Notes: generated by a model not told the origin, from the letters alone. Shown: positions 34,991-46,837, numbered from the stretch's first letter. The stretch: DNA of 64,000 nucleotides from Lingula anatina (GCF_001039355.2 NW_019775921.1:64001-128000), one strand, 5' to 3'. Translations and numbers: made by a program.

Positions 34991-36354
34991 GTAATACATG
35001 TATGTGAAATTTATGTTGGAAAACATTTTGCTCTGCTTGCATATTAAGTGTTATAAATTGCTTATATTCTCTGAATTGAATAAAATACTAATGCTACTAT
35101 GAAAGTTAGTTTGAATGTATGGAAATTAATTCTCCTCAATTTGAATTAGCGGTAATTGTGGAAAAATCGTGGTTGTTTAGAATAGGGTAATGACTTCATT
35201 TATGAAGATCAAACTCCAATATAACACCTGAAATAAGTAGGCCTACTGAGTTCAAAACTGTGACTGTGACTTACCTGTATGATGGAAAATGATACGGCTA
35301 TCGATGTTGTAATGGATTTGGGGGCAGTCTCACAAAACTTTCAGAGACCTCAAAGGTTGCAAACAACTTTATTGTTGAGATCTAAATCAGCAAAACATTT
35401 CAAATTTACAGCCCTCTACTTCATAATTAGTCTGATGCACCCAAATCACTCTCATCTGTGGAACTCTGCCAGTCTTAGATAATTCGGACCTTCATTTTCC
35501 TCATTTATCTCATTCCTTGTTATATTTTGATCCAGCTAATAAATCATTCGAGTGGAAGAAACGTAATCAAATACCATGTGCAATGTGACCAAATACCGAA
35601 TATCTGGTGGGGTCGTTTATGACCCCAACACATTTTGGTTCTATATAGTAGAATAACCATAAACAATACTAATGTTATAGTGAGAAATGACGACAGCAGT
35701 TTGGAGCTTTCGAACGTTTATTCACCGACTCCCTCTTCATACAACTTCACAAATATTTATACTCAATTTCTCCGTACTGATCACGCACTTACTTGTTTTC
35801 TTTTCCATTGTCTTTGCGTGATTACAAAATATTTTCCATTCGCATGTTGCAATTCACCATGCAACATTTCCTTATTAGGTAATCCCTAAGAGACTTGTTT
35901 TCAATTAAAGATATCTAAAATATTATTTGGATTACTCATGCTTGGACTTTATCCAAAACTCAGTTATCATGTGATAAATAGATGATCAAAATTAAAATAT
36001 GTTATGAAATTAACCAATCACATTAACTGTTACTGACTTTGACCTTTTCCATCTTTTTCTGACACTAAAAACATGTTCTACACTTGTTGACTCTTGGAAA
36101 AACTTAACTTACACTCAATAACTCTTTGTCTTTTTTACTCATTTGATTCCGCTTTAATTGTTTTCTGTAATTAGTGAAAGTGTAAGTAATTTGCTTTACA
36201 ACACTAAGCTGTGAACTTATCTCCTGAAAGATGATACAAATGTGACAAAATCATAAAATTCCATGTAAAAAGAACTTATAATAAAAATTATGCTAACAGA
36301 TATGCGCCTGGGGACGTTAACAATCCCACCCGGTATGAATAGGGTTAATGAGCT
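34991..36354. other. Intergenic, nothing recognised
   Basis: AT-rich, without coding frames of note or shared repeats. Confidence 0.4.
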
Positions 36355-36525
36355 AATAGATCTAAAAAAATTGCTAACATAAGGGTTATACATACAATGG
36401 CAGCGGACACCACGTATAATGTGAGAGCAGTTTTGACACAAAAAATAAGGGCCAGATCGACAATGGCATAGCCTCATTGAAGTTATGGTTAAAGCAGAAC
36501 AAAGAGGATGCGCTCTAAACATTTC
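36355..36525 (+). pseudogene. Relic of the 3' end of an array enzyme gene
   Basis: Matches the last ~150 bp of copy 4 (from aatagatctaa through gttatacatacaatggc to ttatggttaaag). It carries substitutions, lost frame and several stops, including TAA in the stretch matching the I-A-N-V coding region. No 5' part is present. Confidence 0.75.
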
Positions 36526-36569
36526 AGTAGAAAAAACGTGCTACCTACATCACTAAAGGCAGTCCCACA

Positions 36570-38290
36570 TAAAATTGCGTTAAGAAACGCCCTAGCTCAG
36601 GCATCATCATCTATAGCCAACTTTTCCCATTAAAGTTATTATTGTCTCAATACAACAAACGCACACCACCCCATATGACCTGACCGACGGGTTACCCCAC
36701 CAGGTAAATAGAACGCCATGTTTACACAATGAGTTCAATGCTTTTTTCACAACAATCCTACAGGCATCAAGCAATTTTTATATGTGGGCCCCGAGTGCAC
36801 TGATATCACAGGTATGTGACGACCCGATATGTCCGACAGGCCAGATATGTCCTACGACCAGAGAACAGGACAGATATGTCAGACAAAAAAGAGCCAGATG
36901 TGTCTGACAGGCCAGATATGTCCGACAAAAAAAGAGCCAGTTGCGTTCGACATATCTGGCCTGTCGGACATATCGGATCGTCACACAGGTATAACCTATA
37001 TGCTTTAAATACACTGTACGGGTATAATCCCCTAAGCTTTAAATGGCTCAATTGATGTGTTGTATGACTTATACACAATACACCATTGGTTAAAACATTT
37101 GTCTGACCTCAAATTCAATTTGAATCTTCACAAGTCAATTTGCTTTTCTTTTTTACAAAAGACCATGCACCTCACATGATTAATGGCACAAAGAATACAG
37201 GAGGTGAAAATATCCACACTTCTTTAAAAATAGACCCATCAGTTTAACAATAATCGAAAAAATAAATCCGGATCAATACAGTTTTTCTTGAGTGGCTTAC
37301 AGTGCACATTGTAGGTTGCAGCTTACGTGGGCTTACATAAACGATTTTTTAGTATATCGATATCTGTCTCTAGCTGCACTCACTTTTATAATATTTCGTC
37401 ATACGTGGTAGAGGGGTAGTTTATATCCGTGAGGTTGACGAACAAGATCCAGGGAAGGTAAAAATCTTCTGATTCTGGCGACGAGCATGACATGAAAACT
37501 TGCTGAGCCGTTAAGACAGGTGAGCAAAGGAGGGCGTTGTCGCCATAGTGTTCACCTTGCAAAGATGGCGTACTAGGTCACCATTTCTGTCTAAATTACT
37601 CGCTGTAGCTCTCCAATTTGGTTTTAGATAAGACACACCCTTGCCATGGCCAGAATCACGTCTCGACCTATATTTCGTGTATTTTCGGCCACTAATACCC
37701 TTGATACCAGAAGACGTTTTTATTCCCGCACTTGTGCTATTTTAAAACGTGACCTGGGGAGCGCGTTGTTATCCCGCCCGTAAGTGTGTCAGTACGTCCG
37801 TCCGTCACCTGTTTAACCATAAGAGACAGGTACGTGAAACTTTGAAGGTTAAGAGGCATATCACAAGGGATAGGCGCGGGTCCTGCATAATTTTAGTAAT
37901 ACTGGGGGTGGGGTTGTCCCCGGGTATAGATGATTCTGTTTTTCACATTGACCTAATTTCCTTCATCTTCTCTGAGAGCCATTTACGGGAGGGACTTGAA
38001 ACCTCGGAGATTGATAATCTATCATCTTAGATACATGTAGACTCTTCTGAATCATAGTTTTACTGGGGGTGGGGCTGTCCCCAAGGGTGGATGATTCTAC
38101 CATTTTTCATAATGAAATGTCCGCTATATTCTCTTCGACCATTAATGTTGAAACTTTGGGGATCGATAGACCTTCATCGAGTATGTACATAGGCAATTAG
38201 TATACAGGTACAGGTGGATGGGGGGGGGGGGGGGGGGTGCTGTTGCTGGCGGTAGCTGACTCTATTTTTTTCTCAAATAAAAATTTTTCG
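36570..38290 (+). repeat. Conserved array block A, copy 3
   Basis: Shares anchors with 24561-26110 (acgccctagctcaggc, ggcgta then ggtcaccatttctgtc, gataagacacaccctt) but is more diverged. It is interrupted by a 169-bp MITE at 36816 and ends at a G homopolymer near 38221-38237 as in the other copies. Confidence 0.65.
36816..36984. mobile_element. hAT-like foldback MITE, 169 bp
   Basis: About 36-bp terminal inverted repeats starting GTGACGAYCCGATATGTCC match with one mismatch. They are flanked by an 8-bp direct repeat ACAGGTAT at 36808-36815 and 36985-36992. The interior is made of repeats of GGCCAGATATGTC and ACAAAAAAGAGCCAG. The uninterrupted site is seen in the other block A copies. Confidence 0.85.
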
Positions 38291-38722
38291 TCGGTAGTTA
38301 AATAGCCATGAATAAAGCCAGATCTTTTCATCAGGCACCTTGACAGGTATAAACACGCCTTAAATGGTATTATAGCACTTGAACAAAGTACGGAAAAGGG
38401 GTTTGGGGATTTTTCTTTAAAGAATTACTGTTGACTTTATCTGTAAAAACGTGGTTTATAGCCATATTTGAGTACAGCCTCACCTTAATAACACGATGTC
38501 ACTTACTGTCATTTCTAAAATCTGAGGCCGCGTAAATGTATAATGAAAGATGACACCTAACTACGCCTCGAGTTACAGTGTTTGTTCTTTCTGTACCTTA
38601 TCTAATTTTTACCGTGCTTTTACCATACTATTAGTAAACAGCAGATCATATTGCACTTCCTGCATGTGTAGTGGAATAGACGTCTAGTGTTGTATCTGCC
38701 CCAGTGGTACAAGGGCGATGGT

Positions 38723-38759
<37 letters not shown>
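38723..38759. repeat. 37-bp G homopolymer
   Basis: Uninterrupted G run on the + strand. It could form a G-quadruplex, and its length in the assembly may be unreliable. Confidence 0.9.
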
Positions 38760-38760
<1 letters not shown>

Positions 38761-39114
38761 AGGGAAGTTGTAGAGGAACAGGTGACTTTTTTATAGGAAA
38801 TTTGGGTCAAAATTTGGGTCGAAACACCTGAACTACAAATATATATTAAGGCCGTAAAATCCACCATATTTATATGGAATGGCAAAAAAAGCGTGTGTAA
38901 TTACTTGTTCTATATATTTTTACACGGTGTATTGAATAGGATTGGGTGAATCGCAGAGTTTTGTTTAAGAGATATTTTTCTGAGGCATAGTTTCATACAC
39001 AACTTACAGCTGACATTTTGTTTTCAAAACAATCATTTAGGTTGGTAAAATTGTGATTTTCAAAATGGCAGACAAAATTAGTGCCCTATCGCGAAGTAAA
39101 AGGGGTCAAACGTT

Positions 39115-39136
39115 AAATGAGGTCAATTTGAGGCAT

Positions 39137-39185
<49 letters not shown>

Positions 39186-40000
39186 GTTTCAAATGATTTG
39201 AGCTTAGAATGTGTTTCGTAAGGGCATGTTTGATAAACTCTCTATATATAACAAGGATTTAATGGGGTTGGGGAGTAAATTTTACGGTAGACATGGTTGA
39301 TAACTAGTTTCTTAGAGAGGCTCAGTGCAATGAGGAGAAAATGGGAAGAGGGAAAAGACGTCATTCATCAAATGGAACTTAAGTAAGATATAACCATGTC
39401 CTATATGTCATTGTGTGGCTGATGGGTTTCTGTAAACATACAACTATTAAGATTAACGTTACACTGAATGATGTCTAAGAAAAGGTCAATGGGATCAAAT
39501 TTGAGGCGTTTTCAGTGAAATAAAGCAATACAATTTCTTTATTCAGATAATAAGAACCTACATATCGGGTATGTTTGGTTATATATTATTTATAATTTTA
39601 TTTCAATATTATATTTTTAAAGAATTTATTTACAGTGGGTGACCTGTATGACTGATTCAAATACAAATGCAGAGGAAATCGTTTATAGTAGCGAATCTAA
39701 GTAAGATATAACTATTATTTATTTATTTATCATGGTGTAGCGAAAAGGTTGTTCTTAAAATCTAAGTAAAAATGTTTTTATGTAAGATGGAATGATGTCT
39801 GTCTAAAAATGTAGTCAAAGGTCAAATTAGCTCATATCTGTGCATTTTCAGGGAAAAACGAAGTCCTTTTTAACAGATTTTCCTGGAATATGTTAGTTTA
39901 GGATTTATTCTATAATTGGTTTAATGAGGTTTGGGCAGGCTAGACTTATAACTGATAGAAGTAATCCAGAGGAATTCAGTTCAAATCCCCCCCCCCCCCA
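39115..40000. repeat. Degenerate repeats of about 350 bp, inverted to the copy 4 flank
   Basis: A motif of the form GGTCAA-x-TTTGAGGCxTTTTCA recurs near 39123, 39495 and 39830, and taagtaagatataac recurs at about 39390 and 39700. The reverse complement of the same motif appears near 32045 and 40150. A (CA)n tract lies at 39141-39180. Boundaries are uncertain. Confidence 0.45.
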
Positions 40001-40690
40001 AAAAAAAAAAAATAATAATAAAGAAGATATCACCTTCTGTAAAACTCATTTCCCCAAACCCATTAAATCCTTGAAATATACACAGAATTTACGAAATATG
40101 CCCAAAGAAACATTTTCTAGGACACAAATTATCTGAATAAACAAACTTCAATGGCTCATTTTCCAGAAAATCCCCTAAATTTTACCTTTAGTCCGTCTTT
40201 ACTTAGCAATATTTCCATGTTACATGCCTTTTATTGTTTATGCGACTCTTCAGCTACACAGTGGTGTAAATTTCATTGTTACATTTTATTGTAATTCCAA
40301 TTTACGAATAATTTTCTCCCGATACCCCCATTTTAAATGCGCATATTTAAGCCACAGGGTGTTAAATAGAATTACAATGAACCCCTCCCTCCTCTGCTTC
40401 CTTTTTTTTTTTGCTCTAGGAAATCCTAGGAAGCAAGGATTTAGAAATTATATTCCCCAATGTTTGTTACGTGGTTGCACGTGGACCCCCTGTTCCCATC
40501 AAGAGTCTGTGTCCAGCACCAACCTGTTAATTAAAATATTACATTTTTGAGATTTAACCTACTCTGATATGTTCCTTTTTACGATGTACTAAAATTAGTA
40601 GCCCCTATAAGCTCACCATTCCACTATCTGATTCCAATAGATTCATTTTCGATGCCTCAATCGCTATCCATTATTTAAGTGCCAAATCTT

Positions 40691-40960
40691 ATTTTGCAGT
40701 GAAGATCATCCAATTGGAATAGAACCAGTTTATAAGAGGAAACAACTTCCCGACTTAGAACCAAGGCAGCAGAAAACTAATGAATGGACCAGCGCAGCTA
40801 CTTCAAAGCTCACGCGCTATTTGACAGTTTGGAGAACGTGAGCATGACGGGTACATATTTTTCACGGTGACGTCATATCAACATCATGACGTCATACTGT
40901 TCAACGCAGCAAGTCATTGGTGCACTTTGGGAGATGATGCCATAAAGACTGCAATACTGT
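40691..40960 (+). promoter_or_regulatory. Predicted promoter of array copy 4 with twin CRE sites
   Basis: TGACGTCA at 40868-40875 and 40887-40894 (19 bp start to start), about 310 bp before the ATG. Inverted CCAAT at 40713-40717. AAGTCATTGGTGCAC follows and is identical in copy 5. The GCAG-ending tract at 40699 matches those before copies 3 and 5. Confidence 0.55.
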
Positions 40961-41047
40961 TTAATAGATTCTTTATCTGTTGTTTAAATATATAACCCTC
41001 ACTGAAAAAGTTAATATATATCTATTATCGACGTTTTATATTTTAAA

Positions 41048-41155
41048 ATGATGTCTCCAAAGGTTTCTGTGGTGATTTGTATTATAACCACAACACCGAC
41101 TTTCAATCATTATTTATGGCATGGACATTAAAAACATTGCTCTACTAAAAGAAAA
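41048..41155 (+). pseudogene. Relic of the 5' end of an array gene just upstream of copy 4
   Basis: Aligns with the start of copy 4 (ATGTCTCCAAAGG against the gene's start, then tttgtattataaccaca, ggcatggac and aaaacattgctc segments). Indels break the frame. It ends about 40 bp before the intact gene. A homologous relic lies in the same place upstream of copy 5. Confidence 0.65.
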
Positions 41156-41197
41156 TAGACTTAGGGTTCAGAATAAGATACCAGAGTTTAATGAAAA

Positions 41198-42130
41198 ATG
41201 GCATCATTGAAGGAAGGCATCATAGTTACCATGTTGATTTGTGTAATAATCACAGCATCCACTTTCATCATCATGTATGACATGGACGTTACAAACATTA
41301 CTCGACTGAGAAAATATATTTCTGTACCTTCCGTATTCAATGATAGAGAGTTCACTATAGGAATGAAAGACACGAACAAAAAATATATATGCATCGGCAT
41401 TGGTTGTGCTGTCAGTACCAAAGGGTTTAATATGTCGTTGGTTTTGTCCACACTTCCAGTTTTTACAACACTGATGCCAAGTTTCTGTGAGACAGTTTCA
41501 AAAGGCTACTCCTATCATTTCTACATTAGCTACGATTACACGGATGCTTTCTTCAAAGAACAAAATTCGCGAGATAGTTTCAAGGCTAAATTTATGGACA
41601 TGGTCAAAAAGCTTTGCTCATCGTCTATTCCTATATATCTGCATTTTGTTCGCTGCCCATGCAAAGGTGCTCCAGCGCATGCTCAGAATTATGCAATGAT
41701 AGCGGCGTACAATGACTCAATGGACTACCTTTACCGAATTAATGACGACACAAAAATGGTGACAAAGTCATGGACCGAAACATTTATCTCTGAACTATCC
41801 AAGTTTAATCCACCAAATGTTGGCGTTGTTGGACCAAATCATCAAGGAGGAAACACAGCTATTATGACGTACGATTTCGTTCACAGGACACATATCGATA
41901 TATTTGGGTTTCATTATCCTGCTGTTTTTACGGGTTGGTTTGCCGACGATTGGATAACAGAGGTCTATAAACCAAATAGATCTAAGAAAATTGCTAACGT
42001 AAAGGTTATACACACTATGGCAGTGGGCACCAGATATAACGTTAGATCAGATTTGGCAACAAAAGTAAAAGGTCAGGTGGAACACGACAAAAAGACATTG
42101 AACTCATGGTTAAAGAAGAACAAACTGTGA
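41198..42130 (+). CDS. Putative type II membrane glycosyltransferase (GT-A-like), array copy 4
   Basis: Intronless, 310 residues. The start is the second ATG of the family: an extra A in the run after the ATG at 41190 puts that upstream ATG out of frame, so this protein lacks the M-K of copies 3 and 5. Membrane segment at about residues 7-27; stem to about 65; I-G-I-G-C at 66-70. I-N-D-D-T ends at 185. T-G-W-F-A-D-D-W and I-H-T-M-A-V-G follow as in copy 5. A stretch of about 155 bp in the middle (41513-41667) is identical to copy 5, indicating recent duplication or conversion. Homology with copy 5 ends about 30 bp past the stop, where a coding-like fragment of another gene begins. Catalytic role is inferred. 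Confidence 0.85.
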   Translation: MASLKEGIIVTMLICVIITASTFIIMYDMDVTNITRLRKYISVPSVFNDREFTIGMKDTNKKYICIGIGCAVSTKGFNMSLVLSTLPVFTTLMPSFCETVSKGYSYHFYISYDYTDAFFKEQNSRDSFKAKFMDMVKKLCSSSIPIYLHFVRCPCKGAPAHAQNYAMIAAYNDSMDYLYRINDDTKMVTKSWTETFISELSKFNPPNVGVVGPNHQGGNTAIMTYDFVHRTHIDIFGFHYPAVFTGWFADDWITEVYKPNRSKKIANVKVIHTMAVGTRYNVRSDLATKVKGQVEHDKKTLNSWLKKNKL

Positions 42131-42148
42131 TGTATGCTGAAACTTTAA

Positions 42149-42358
42149 CGTATTATTCATAAGCCAGGACATAGATTGTTCCAGCGACTCCGGCAAGATG
42201 AGGAATATGCCAAGCTTTCCTCAAGGGCTCCATTGATTCCATACTTGCGAAAGTTAGAGGAGAACAAAAATGAAATGTCAACAGAGACATGGGGAATGGT
42301 GAAATGGCAGGAGGACATCCCATTCCTGGCATCCCATCCAAAATGGCAGACTGTATGA
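42149..42358 (+). pseudogene. Coding-like fragment directly downstream of copy 4, product not recognised
   Basis: An open frame from about 42149 to TGA at 42356-42358 gives roughly 69 residues with normal, charged and hydrophobic composition (F-Q-R-L-R-Q-D-E-E-Y, P-L-I-P-Y-L-R-K-L, H-P-K-W-Q-T-V at the end). GC content is well above the flanks. There is no plausible in-frame ATG near its start, but an AG at 42162-42163 could be a splice acceptor. It is absent downstream of copy 5, whose homology stops at this point. It is either a terminal exon of another gene or a captured exon/retrocopy. Confidence 0.4.
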
Positions 42359-43951
42359 CTTAAGGGCATTAATAGGGTAAACTACGCTTAAAATCATGTT
42401 TTCGAGTTTTTTGTGTGTTTATATTAATCAAAAAAGTATTTAACGTAGGATGTAATAATTTTTTGAATTTGCACCGCAAAATGTGTCTTTTGATGAGTTT
42501 TTTAGATGACAACTAGCAATTGTTCCATCTGATCGTATAACCGATAACAGGTAAATTTGCCAGCTTAGCATTTGACTAAAAAGCTCTGTTAACCAACCTG
42601 TGAACGTTTTTGGCTGTTTTAACAGCTTTCTATATTGACGAGATAAGTGAATCGCTGTCAAGTATATCTCACTATCTGAGCAACCGATCGTTACAAAAGG
42701 TGCACTAATTGTTGTTGGGAATGTGGACTACAGCCTGATGTCAGGGGTTTTAGAGGAAATTGTTTGTTTGAAAGTTATCGTCTTTTGAAGTGAATTACCC
42801 ATTGAAATATGGGGTAATTTAACGTAGAAGATGATTTAATCAAAAGTAAATAGTTTAAGACAATTCCCTGGTACCCGATTGAAGTGCTTTCACCCAGCTT
42901 TATGAGGCCGTTTGAATCACTTGAATAGCTGTCTTGGTTATAGAGAAGATCCCAAATCCGAAAACGGCATTTTTCGCCCCAAATTGGCGATATAGCGTCA
43001 TCCGCTGGACACTGCACTTAATCTCTGTCTTAAATTGGCCTTTTCGGAAGTATGTTTTAATTTTTAAAAAACGTGTAAGCCCAGGGCATTGTTTCTATGC
43101 CTTTGGTCGTTTTACTATTAGTGCCCTTGATTCATTCCTGAAGTGAGCACCCGACCACCTGGCCAGTGGCCTCTTTCGAATATCCTATTTCTACGGTGCT
43201 TATTTGTTCTATCTCAAACGCTGGAAAATGGTGACTTCATACGCTCAAGGTTGTGTGTATAATCAATTTCAAAACGATACCCATGCGTATCTCTTCTACG
43301 CTAGAAAAGACAGGGCCTCAACGAATACTTGCTTGGAAACTAACATGTGCGTTACTGTACGTCAAAGATACAGAAATAGTTTGTATATTTTGGTTATATA
43401 AGACCACTGTTAGACCACTGTTAATGACTCTTTTTTTGTGTAAGAAGTTTACAGATATGACAAGCTTACAGATCCAAGAGAATTGTAAGCATATGCGCAG
43501 TGCCTTCATTTTATATTAGTTGGTAAATCATCTTACTTCTCTAAACAATTTTCACGTTAGTATTAATCATTTGTTAAATTTATGAAAGTTTCCCTTCAGA
43601 ATCAAACATCAAGCATTTTATCCTGATATATGAACATACGTCTAAAGCCTATCATGATCTCAGCGAATTGGAATCTATATGGTTGATGTTTTCCCAAATG
43701 TTGTCATGAAAATTTAAAAGTAATCATTAACTGCCACCTAAAAATATCATCAGGAAAGAGCAGTTTGTAATGTAGTTTTTTTTTCAATATAAATTTCAAT
43801 ATACATGTAGCTTTGTTGTCTACTGAAAACCGCAATCTGTAACATATTATAAATCTGATTTAGTAAAATAAATGTTTCATGCCATCATAAAATTATCTTT
43901 ATAGTAACATCTGATATCGTTATAATTGATATGATGATATTTCTCAACCCT
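42359..43951. other. Intergenic with array 3' flank homology
   Basis: Positions about 43430-43560 resemble the flank of copy 3 at 34810-34990. The rest is AT-rich without gene signals. Confidence 0.4.
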
Positions 43952-44110
43952 GCACTGTAAAACAGTGTTTAGCATTTAAACACGTACAACACACGTTTAG
44001 CACCTAAACGCATTTAGAAATATGTGTAAAAGCTAAACACGTATAGCTTTTCAAGCTTCTCACAGAAGAAAATGCTTAACATTTTAGCAGTGTTGCACGT
44101 TTAACTGCTA
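43952..44110. mobile_element. Repeat family D, full-looking copy
   Basis: Begins CACTGTAAAACAGTGTTTAG and contains a CTTTTCAAGCTTCTCACAG block. Pieces of it recur at 58432, 61128 and 63106. Dense TTTAGC/GCTAAA motifs suggest an AT-rich MITE, but ends and target site are not fixed. Confidence 0.4.
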
Positions 44111-44250
44111 GGCCCCTTCAGGAATGGCTCGAGTGGAGGCTGGCAAATCATCAGGGCATAAGTCGGCACTGCTTTTAAGTGGGTCGGCCATATTTGATCG
44201 GATCGGCGGTCCTGCTTGGCCGCAGATCAACCTGTTCTGAATGCGCTCTA
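44111..44250. mobile_element. MITE family C fragment
   Basis: Starts GGCCCCTTCAGGAATGG, contains AAGTGGGTCGGCCATATTTGA as in the element at 16203, and ends TTCTGAATGCGCTC. The family B insertion at 44252 sits at its right edge. Confidence 0.45.
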
Positions 44251-44251
44251 A

Positions 44252-44465
44252 GACTGGGTTCCCACAGATTTAGTTCGTTCCATCTGGATCGACCTAACTC
44301 CCTCGGGGTTCACGCTAAATTGCTGTCAGATTCTGGGAGCTGAAAAGTTAACTACCCCCTTACAGCTTTTAGTGGGCGGGACAGACATTTAAGCCGGTTA
44401 AGCTTACAGCAAACTAGTGAGACTCCCTAGGGGTATAGGCCGATCTAAATATCTGTGGGAATGGT
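44252..44465 (-). mobile_element. MITE family B, copy 5
   Basis: Inverted orientation, ends GGTTCCCACAG and CTGTGGGAATGG, flanked by CTCTAA at 44246-44251 and 44466-44471. Confidence 0.65.
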
Positions 44466-44479
44466 CTCTAATAGATTTT

Positions 44480-46390
44480 AGTAAAAAGAGCATATGCTGC
44501 CAACACCACTTAAGACAGAACTTTATATTTTAGGTTGCGGCGTTAAGAACACGTTCTACTTCAGGCGTCGTCATCTATAGTCACCTTTTCACAGTGAGAT
44601 CAGGGGGCCATTCAGAAAAAGAATAGGCGAGTGCTAGCTGGTCCACGGCTTAAATATGGCGGACCTACATGAAAGGACGACCGCTTAATCCTGTAATGGT
44701 CTCTCTGCCTCTCACACGCCTTTCCACGCGCCGTCCCTGCAGGGACACAGTAATTAAATCTCGGCTCAGTTCAACCGGTAGATGGACGACGCGTGGAAAG
44801 GCGTGTGAGAGGCGGGGAGACAATTAAAGGTGCTCTTCCTTTCATATAGGTCCGCCATATTTAGGTCGTGGCCTAGCTAGCAATCGGCTCTTCTCATTCT
44901 GAATGGCCCCTATTATTGTATCTATAAAGCAAACGCACGCCACCTCATTTGACCTGCTACCCAACTGACTGGTTATCCCACCAGGTAAATAGAACGCCCT
45001 GTTTACTCTCTGAGTTCAATGCCTTTTACAACAAACCTATACGCATCAAGCGTTTTTTGTACGTGTGCGCTAATATCCCAGGTATAACTCATTGCTGTAT
45101 AATACACTGTACGGGTGTAATCACCTCAGCTTAAAATAGCTCAGTCGATGTGTTGACCTCTTCTGCATCAGTCATGTATTGTACGGCATAATACACAAAA
45201 AAATTGTCTAACCTCAAAGGCAATTTGCTTTTCTTTTTTACAAAAGACCATACACCTTACAGGTGTGTATTGTTATAAACAGTGCTTTTTCTTTCAAATA
45301 TCTAACATGGTTCATGGTACAGAGAATACAGGAGGTGAAAATATCCACACTTTAAATAATAATAAACCGGGATCCATACAGTTTTTCTTGAGTGGCTTAC
45401 GATGCACATTGTAGGTTGAAACTTAAGAGGGCTTACATAAAGTTTTTTTTTAATATATCGATATCTGTCTCTACCCGCAATCACTTTTATACGAGGGCAG
45501 TTTATATCTGTGAGGTTGACAAACAAGTTCCAGGGAAGGTTGAAAAAATTCTGATTCTGGCAACGAGTATGACATGAAAACTTGCTGAGCCTGGAAGACA
45601 GGTGAGTAAAGGAGGGCGTTGTCGCCATAGTGTTCACCTTGCAAAGATGGCGTAGGTCACCATTTCTGTCGAAATTACTCGCTTTAGTTTGTTTTTTAGA
45701 TAAGATGATCGACACACCTTTACCAGAATCACGTCTCGACACATATTCCGTGCATTTTCGACCTTTAATACCTTTGTTACCAGCTGATGTTTTTATTCCC
45801 GCACTTGTGCTATTCATAAAACGTGTCGCGGGGAGCATGTCCTTATCCCGCCCGTAAGTCCGTCTGTCTGTCTCCTCTTAGACCATTAGAGTTAGGTACG
45901 GAGAACTTTGGAGATTAAAAGGTATATCACAAGGGATGGGCGTTGATCCTGCGTAATTTTAGTTCGACTGGGGGTTGAGGTTGTCCCCGGGGAAGGATTA
46001 TTCTGTTTTTTTACATTGACCTAATTTCCTTCATCTTCTCTTAGAGCCATTCATGCGAGGGACTTGAAACGTTGGGGACAGTTAAACCTATCTTCTTTTA
46101 AAATAGACTCTTCTGAATCCTAGTTTTTCTGGGGGCGGGGCTGTCCCCAAGGGTGGATGATTCTATTTTTCATATTGCAATGTCCGATATCTTCTCTTTG
46201 ACCATTAAATGTTGAAACTCTGGGGATTGATAGACCTTCATATTTGTGTCATCGAGCATGTAAAGTGTACTGTGACGGGGCGGCGGGGGGGGGGGGTAGT
46301 TGCTGGCGGTGACTGGTTCGGTCTTTTTTCTCACATAAAGAAATTCCATCGGTACTTTTAAATAGCCACGCACGAAGGCAGATTTTTCAC
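44480..46390 (+). repeat. Conserved array block A, copy 4
   Basis: Same anchors as the other A blocks, plus a stretch near 45900-46170 shared with copy 3 (attctgtttttcacattgacc-like, ctgggggtgg). It is interrupted by the family C MITE at 44604-44910 and ends at a G run near 46283-46296. Confidence 0.65.
44604..44910. mobile_element. Family C MITE with perfect internal hairpin
   Basis: Ends GGGGCCATTCAGAA match in inverse over about 75 bp (including TTAAATATGGCGGACC, with one or two changes). Inside, 44708-44730 and 44790-44812 are exact 23-nt reverse complements. It is inserted in block A copy 4. No clear target duplication was seen. Confidence 0.7.
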
Positions 46391-46837
46391 TTTGTTATTT
46401 CTGTATTTATTATCAACAGTCGGGACCCAAGCAGCTGCACAGATCTGTTTCCATGGATTGGCGTCCCTTGGGATAAACTGATTTTGTGATTAAATTTATA
46501 TTATTTACAACTTAAATTTTTTGCATGGGTTTATCAATACATGATATTACAAGCAACAGTAATCGCTTTATGACGTTTGTTTTATACTAAGGAACGCTAT
46601 TTAGGACCTTAGGACCCCAGGAGTGGGAATGTCTCTGGGGTGGGATGGATGTGTATTTTTTTTATACTAATATAATTCTTTCACCAATACCTTTAAACAT
46701 CCCTGCAGGAAGATGGGCTTTATTTTATATTGTCGTTGAGTTCTTTATTATCAATAATCAAGTCACAGTCAGTGTCATAGATATGTAGGGAGTGGGGTCA
46801 CCTGAGGGTAAGGGACGATTCCCAGGCTCTATCGTAC

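Noticed and set aside
36778-37078. Frames with repeated D-M-S-D-type residues
   Set aside because: They are the translated inverted and internal repeats of the MITE at 36816-36984.
38646-38885. Antisense frame with poly-proline
   Set aside because: Comes from the 37-base G run.
45302-45838. 178-residue antisense frame in block A copy 4
   Set aside because: The other block A copies break this frame with stops and indels, so it is not under protein-level constraint.
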